Assembly (NCBI RefSeq): GCF_026151205.1 | Contig: NC_087078.1 | Location: 1,218,175 to 1,252,674, forward strand | Length of the DNA stretch: 34,500 nt | Source of the DNA: Bolinopsis microptera | Lineage: Eukaryota; Ctenophora; Tentaculata; Lobata; Bolinopsidae | Direction: 5' to 3' | Shown: positions 32,032-34,500 of the stretch, one piece after another | How the letters are laid out: each line of letters opens with the position of its first letter | Numbering within the stretch: the stretch's first letter is position 1 | Position numbers and translations under genes: made by a program | Notes under the pieces: generated by a model | The model's input: the letters and a program-made list of their open reading frames with translations, nothing else | The model's database searches: none | Told to the model about the DNA's origin: nothing

Positions 32032-34500
32032 ATGTCCCTGATAGAGACTGAAACTGTAGAGTCCCCCAGACTCCTCCTGTCTAAGTTAAAGAGAGAGAGA
32101 CCTGTCTGCTTTAGACCCGAGGTTAGCCACACAGGAGATTATATCATTTAATTTAATGTGTTATATTTACTATTAATATACTTACAAAAGAAAATGTAAA
32201 CTAAATCAGGTTTTAAATTTTAATTCCATGATCTATTGCTGCAAAATAATCATTTAAAGCGGTCTCCGATAACACTTGTACTAAAAATTTCTGTTCCTTA
32301 TCAAACACATTCTAATGGCCCAGGAGTTTTTTGAGGATAATTTCGATGTGGACACGTTTCTAGCTTTAAACAGGAAGAGTTTCACTTTAGAGAGTCTGAA
32401 GAAAGATCTGGAGAATTACTCTACAACTATACAAAACTCACTTGTCGAGCTCATCAACAGGTAGGTTGGAGTATTACCTAGTTACCAAAATTAGTAACCT
32501 AGTTACACAATATTAAATTAATAACTTATTAACCAGTCCAAGTAACTTAGTAACCAGCTACAAAATAATTTAGTTACCATCTAATTTCAAGTAATTAACT
32601 CCCTCTTATTTTCCCAGAGACTATGCAGATTTCGTGAACCTGTCTACAAACTTAGTAGGAGTGGATCAGACTATACTAAAATTAGAAGCGCCTCTAATAG
32701 ATATACACGCAGATATCAACATAATATCACAGTCTATAGATAGTGAAGTGCAGCTTATAGCTGAGAAACTACAACTCAGATCTCAAATAAGAAACAAAGA
32801 GGTCAGTGTTACTGGTGTGTGTTTATTATGTAATATATATATATTATATTATGTTATTATATTATGTGCATTATGCGGTATCATTCCTGTTACTAGTTTT
32901 ATAGTAGACATATTATGTAAGTTATAGATAGTGATTAGTGTGTAATGTACATTGTACACTGAGTACACACCCGACACGCATTACTCTTTTGTCGCTACTC
33001 AATTGAAGGTTCAACAAAATCCCGTTTTAATGTTTGCAATTTTCACGTACTTTTTACACGAGTGTTGCACGTGTGTTGCACGTGTGTTACACGTGTGTTG
33101 CACGTGTGTTGCACGTGTGTTACACATGTGTTGCACGTGTGTTGCACGTGTGTTACACATGTGTTGCACGTGTGTTACACATGTGTTGCACGTGTGTTAC
33201 ACATGTGTTGCACGTGTGTTGCACGTGTGTTGCACGTGTGTTGCACGTGTGTTGCACGTGTGTTGATGCATCTAAAATATAAGCTGTTCAGTGTCTTTAC
33301 TCTTCACACAGAATAATGTGTGTATAGTAATTTTAAGTTTTAATACTTTCAACACTATTATATAACAAATAATTTGAGGCTTATGTCACTGAAGATGACG
33401 CCTTGCAACATGTTTGACGATAGCCTGTAAATTGATAGTTTGATCTCAGTATTTACAATAAATCATCTAGCTTGATTGATTCAAAGGGAGAATTAAATTC
33501 CTCTGTGTGTATAGTAATTAATAGATGCAGTGTATAAAATGAACTGTAAAAATAGTGACTAGTGGGCAACTGTGTAGTGTTTATGTTATCTTTATAATAG
33601 TTGTGCTTGTAAAATAGTAACCAGTTCTAGTAACCTATTAACCAGTTCTAGTAACCTAGTAACCAGCTAGTAACCAGCTAGTAACCAGCTTGTAACCTAG
33701 TAACCAGTTCTAGTAACCAGCTAGTAACCAGCTTGTAACCTAGTAACGTAAGTAAGGTTATTAATAACTTAAACATCATCTATTCAGGAGATACTGCACG
33801 GGTTGATGAATATTGAAAAGTTGACTAATAAGATAGAACAACTAATCGACAATCAGACTGAAGGAAAAGAGTAAGTTAGTATTTAAATACATTTATAGTT
33901 TATACATAAGTTATTTATATATTTCATTTTCTTTACCACCCTAAGTATTTGTTATCAGAGATGTACTCTTTTGTAACTAGAGATGCTCCGGTTTCATCAA
34001 AATTTTTCTCTAAATAAAAGTTCTGAATATAGAAGTATGTAAATTTACACTGTTGTATTTCTGTAACAGTGGGGAACAGTGCACACTACACCTCTATTAT
34101 CAGGAGTTTGTTTGAGCGCGTGGCCAGTGAGTACAGTCAGCTCCAGTTCTATGTTAACAAAAACGAGAATCTACCTTTTGTCCAGAATATGAGACCGGTA
34201 CGTTAATTCTTAATAGTATTTTAAAATGTAAACGTTTTTATTCGTTAATTTTCATCATTCGCCTTCTTCTGATGATTTAGCCACTTTCTTCATTCCTAAG
34301 ATAATTCTAAAGTTTCTTACGGCTGACACAAATAACAACTTTATTAAGATACTGTGTGGTGTGCCGATAACTAATTCTGTAGACATTATATGCAAAATTC
34401 TTATTTCAGAGGATAAAGAGAATAAGTGACTATTTGGAAGGTGGGCTTCACAAATCATTTAAATCTGGGCTAAAGAACAACGACAAGAATTCAGTTACAC
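32032..34500 (+). CDS. COG2, conserved oligomeric Golgi complex subunit 2 (N-terminal part)
   Basis: Exons 32032-32121, 32324-32460, 32618-32801, 33788-33870, 34080-34197 and 34410 onward (cut by the window end) code about 234 residues, roughly the first third of the protein (human about 738). COG2 is in lobe A of the COG tether that holds vesicles at the Golgi for retrograde traffic. Recognised blocks: CFRPEEFFEDNFDVDTF (26-42) matching the DFDVDHF region, KDLENY, VELINRDYADFVNLSTNLVG (71-90), the family's strongest signature, then helical coiled-coil segments and SLFERVASEYSQLQFYV (about 173-189). Exon 1 was placed because it supplies the Cys-Phe block just before EEF and its donor GAG|GTTAGC joins in phase to the acceptor CCCAG at 32323. 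The ATG inside that acceptor (32315) is thus intronic. All borders are GT-AG and phases agree. Confidence 0.92.
32461..32617. repeat. GTAACC-type words in COG2 intron 2
   Basis: TAGTTACC, TAGTAACC and TTAGTAACCAGC words recur through this 157-base intron, a loose version of the arrays in TMEM184C intron 7 and COG2 intron 3. Confidence 0.55.
33062..33259. repeat. 11-bp minisatellite regenerating CACGTG, 18 units
   Basis: Eighteen units of GTGTTGCACGT and variants GTGTTACACGT (one) and GTGTTACACAT (four) in COG2 intron 3. Because 11 is not a multiple of three and no stop is formed, all three plus-strand frames are open and code Cys-Thr-Val-Ala-Arg type repeats; these are not proteins. Each common unit creates CACGTG with the next. 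Confidence 0.95.
33612..33748. repeat. GTAACC minisatellite in COG2 intron 3
   Basis: Units AACCAGTTCTAGT, AACCAGCTAGT and AACCAGCTTGTAACCTAGT are repeated in varied order, clearly related to the 19-base array of TMEM184C intron 7. The array ends in AACGTAAGTAAGG, a strong but unused donor-like sequence, about 35 bases before coding exon 4. Confidence 0.85.

Noticed and set aside
32315-32317. ATG at 32315 as the COG2 start
   Set aside because: It lies within the acceptor region of exon 2. Exon 1 at 32032-32121 supplies the conserved Cys-Phe block and joins in phase, giving a better match to the family.
32952-33316. Three overlapping Cys-Thr-Val-Ala-Arg repeat frames
   Set aside because: All come from the 11-base minisatellite, which is open in every plus-strand frame, and they lie inside a COG2 intron.
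34080-34130. Acceptor at 34069-34070 for COG2 exon 5
   Set aside because: Using it puts the preceding phase into a frame with a stop within 50 bases; the acceptor ending at 34079 keeps the frame and the family match.

Overview
The window is nuclear DNA of an animal. Genes have short introns (about 150 to 1,000 bases) with GT-AG borders, the sequence is AT-rich with many microsatellites and minisatellites, and there is a block of the metazoan telomere-type repeat CCCTAA/TTAGGG. The recognisable proteins (a LITAF-domain protein, TMEM184C and the Golgi tether subunit COG2) are general animal proteins. Compact introns and the mix of LINE scraps suggest an invertebrate, but I cannot name the phylum. 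No prokaryotic operons, rRNA genes or CRISPR arrays are present.

Layout. (1) 1-1.9 kb: AT-rich flank, a short interstitial telomeric block, then a complete single-exon LITAF-domain gene on the plus strand with its own poly(A) signal. (2) 1.9-11.5 kb: no living gene seen. It holds a roughly 460-bp imperfect palindrome, a 1.1-kb cluster of GAGGTTAACC motifs, a decayed immunoglobulin-like domain on the plus strand, a long CA tract and a GC-richer patch with three CACGTG boxes. (3) 11.8-23.5 kb: on the minus strand lie the ordered exons of a dead heterotrimeric G-protein beta-subunit gene. Three exons are clear (11866-12265, 15333-15536, about 18965-19163) and three are fainter (about 21200-21305, 22216-22262, 23413-23465). 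All are damaged by frameshifts or stops, but order and several splice borders survive, so this is a decayed intron-containing gene and not a retrocopy. (4) 24.6-26.6 kb: a small element with 13-bp inverted ends and the 3' ends of two different non-LTR retrotransposons in opposite orientation. (5) 27.0-30.7 kb: a complete nine-exon TMEM184C gene (400 residues). (6) 32.0-34.5 kb: the first six exons of COG2, running off the window.

The TMEM184C and COG2 genes lie head to tail, about 1.3 kb apart. Their introns and the spacer between them are unusually rich in tandem repeats: a 19-bp GTAACC-type minisatellite, related arrays in two COG2 introns, a 32-bp array ending ten bases before the COG2 start codon, an 11-bp array of 18 units that regenerates CACGTG, and three 41-bp units each with a CACGTG and an inverted CCAAT box. 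No functional pathway links the three living genes except that all act on endomembranes (late endosome, transport-like membrane protein, Golgi tether). The most notable discovery is the buried G-beta gene, which a standard open-reading-frame search does not show.
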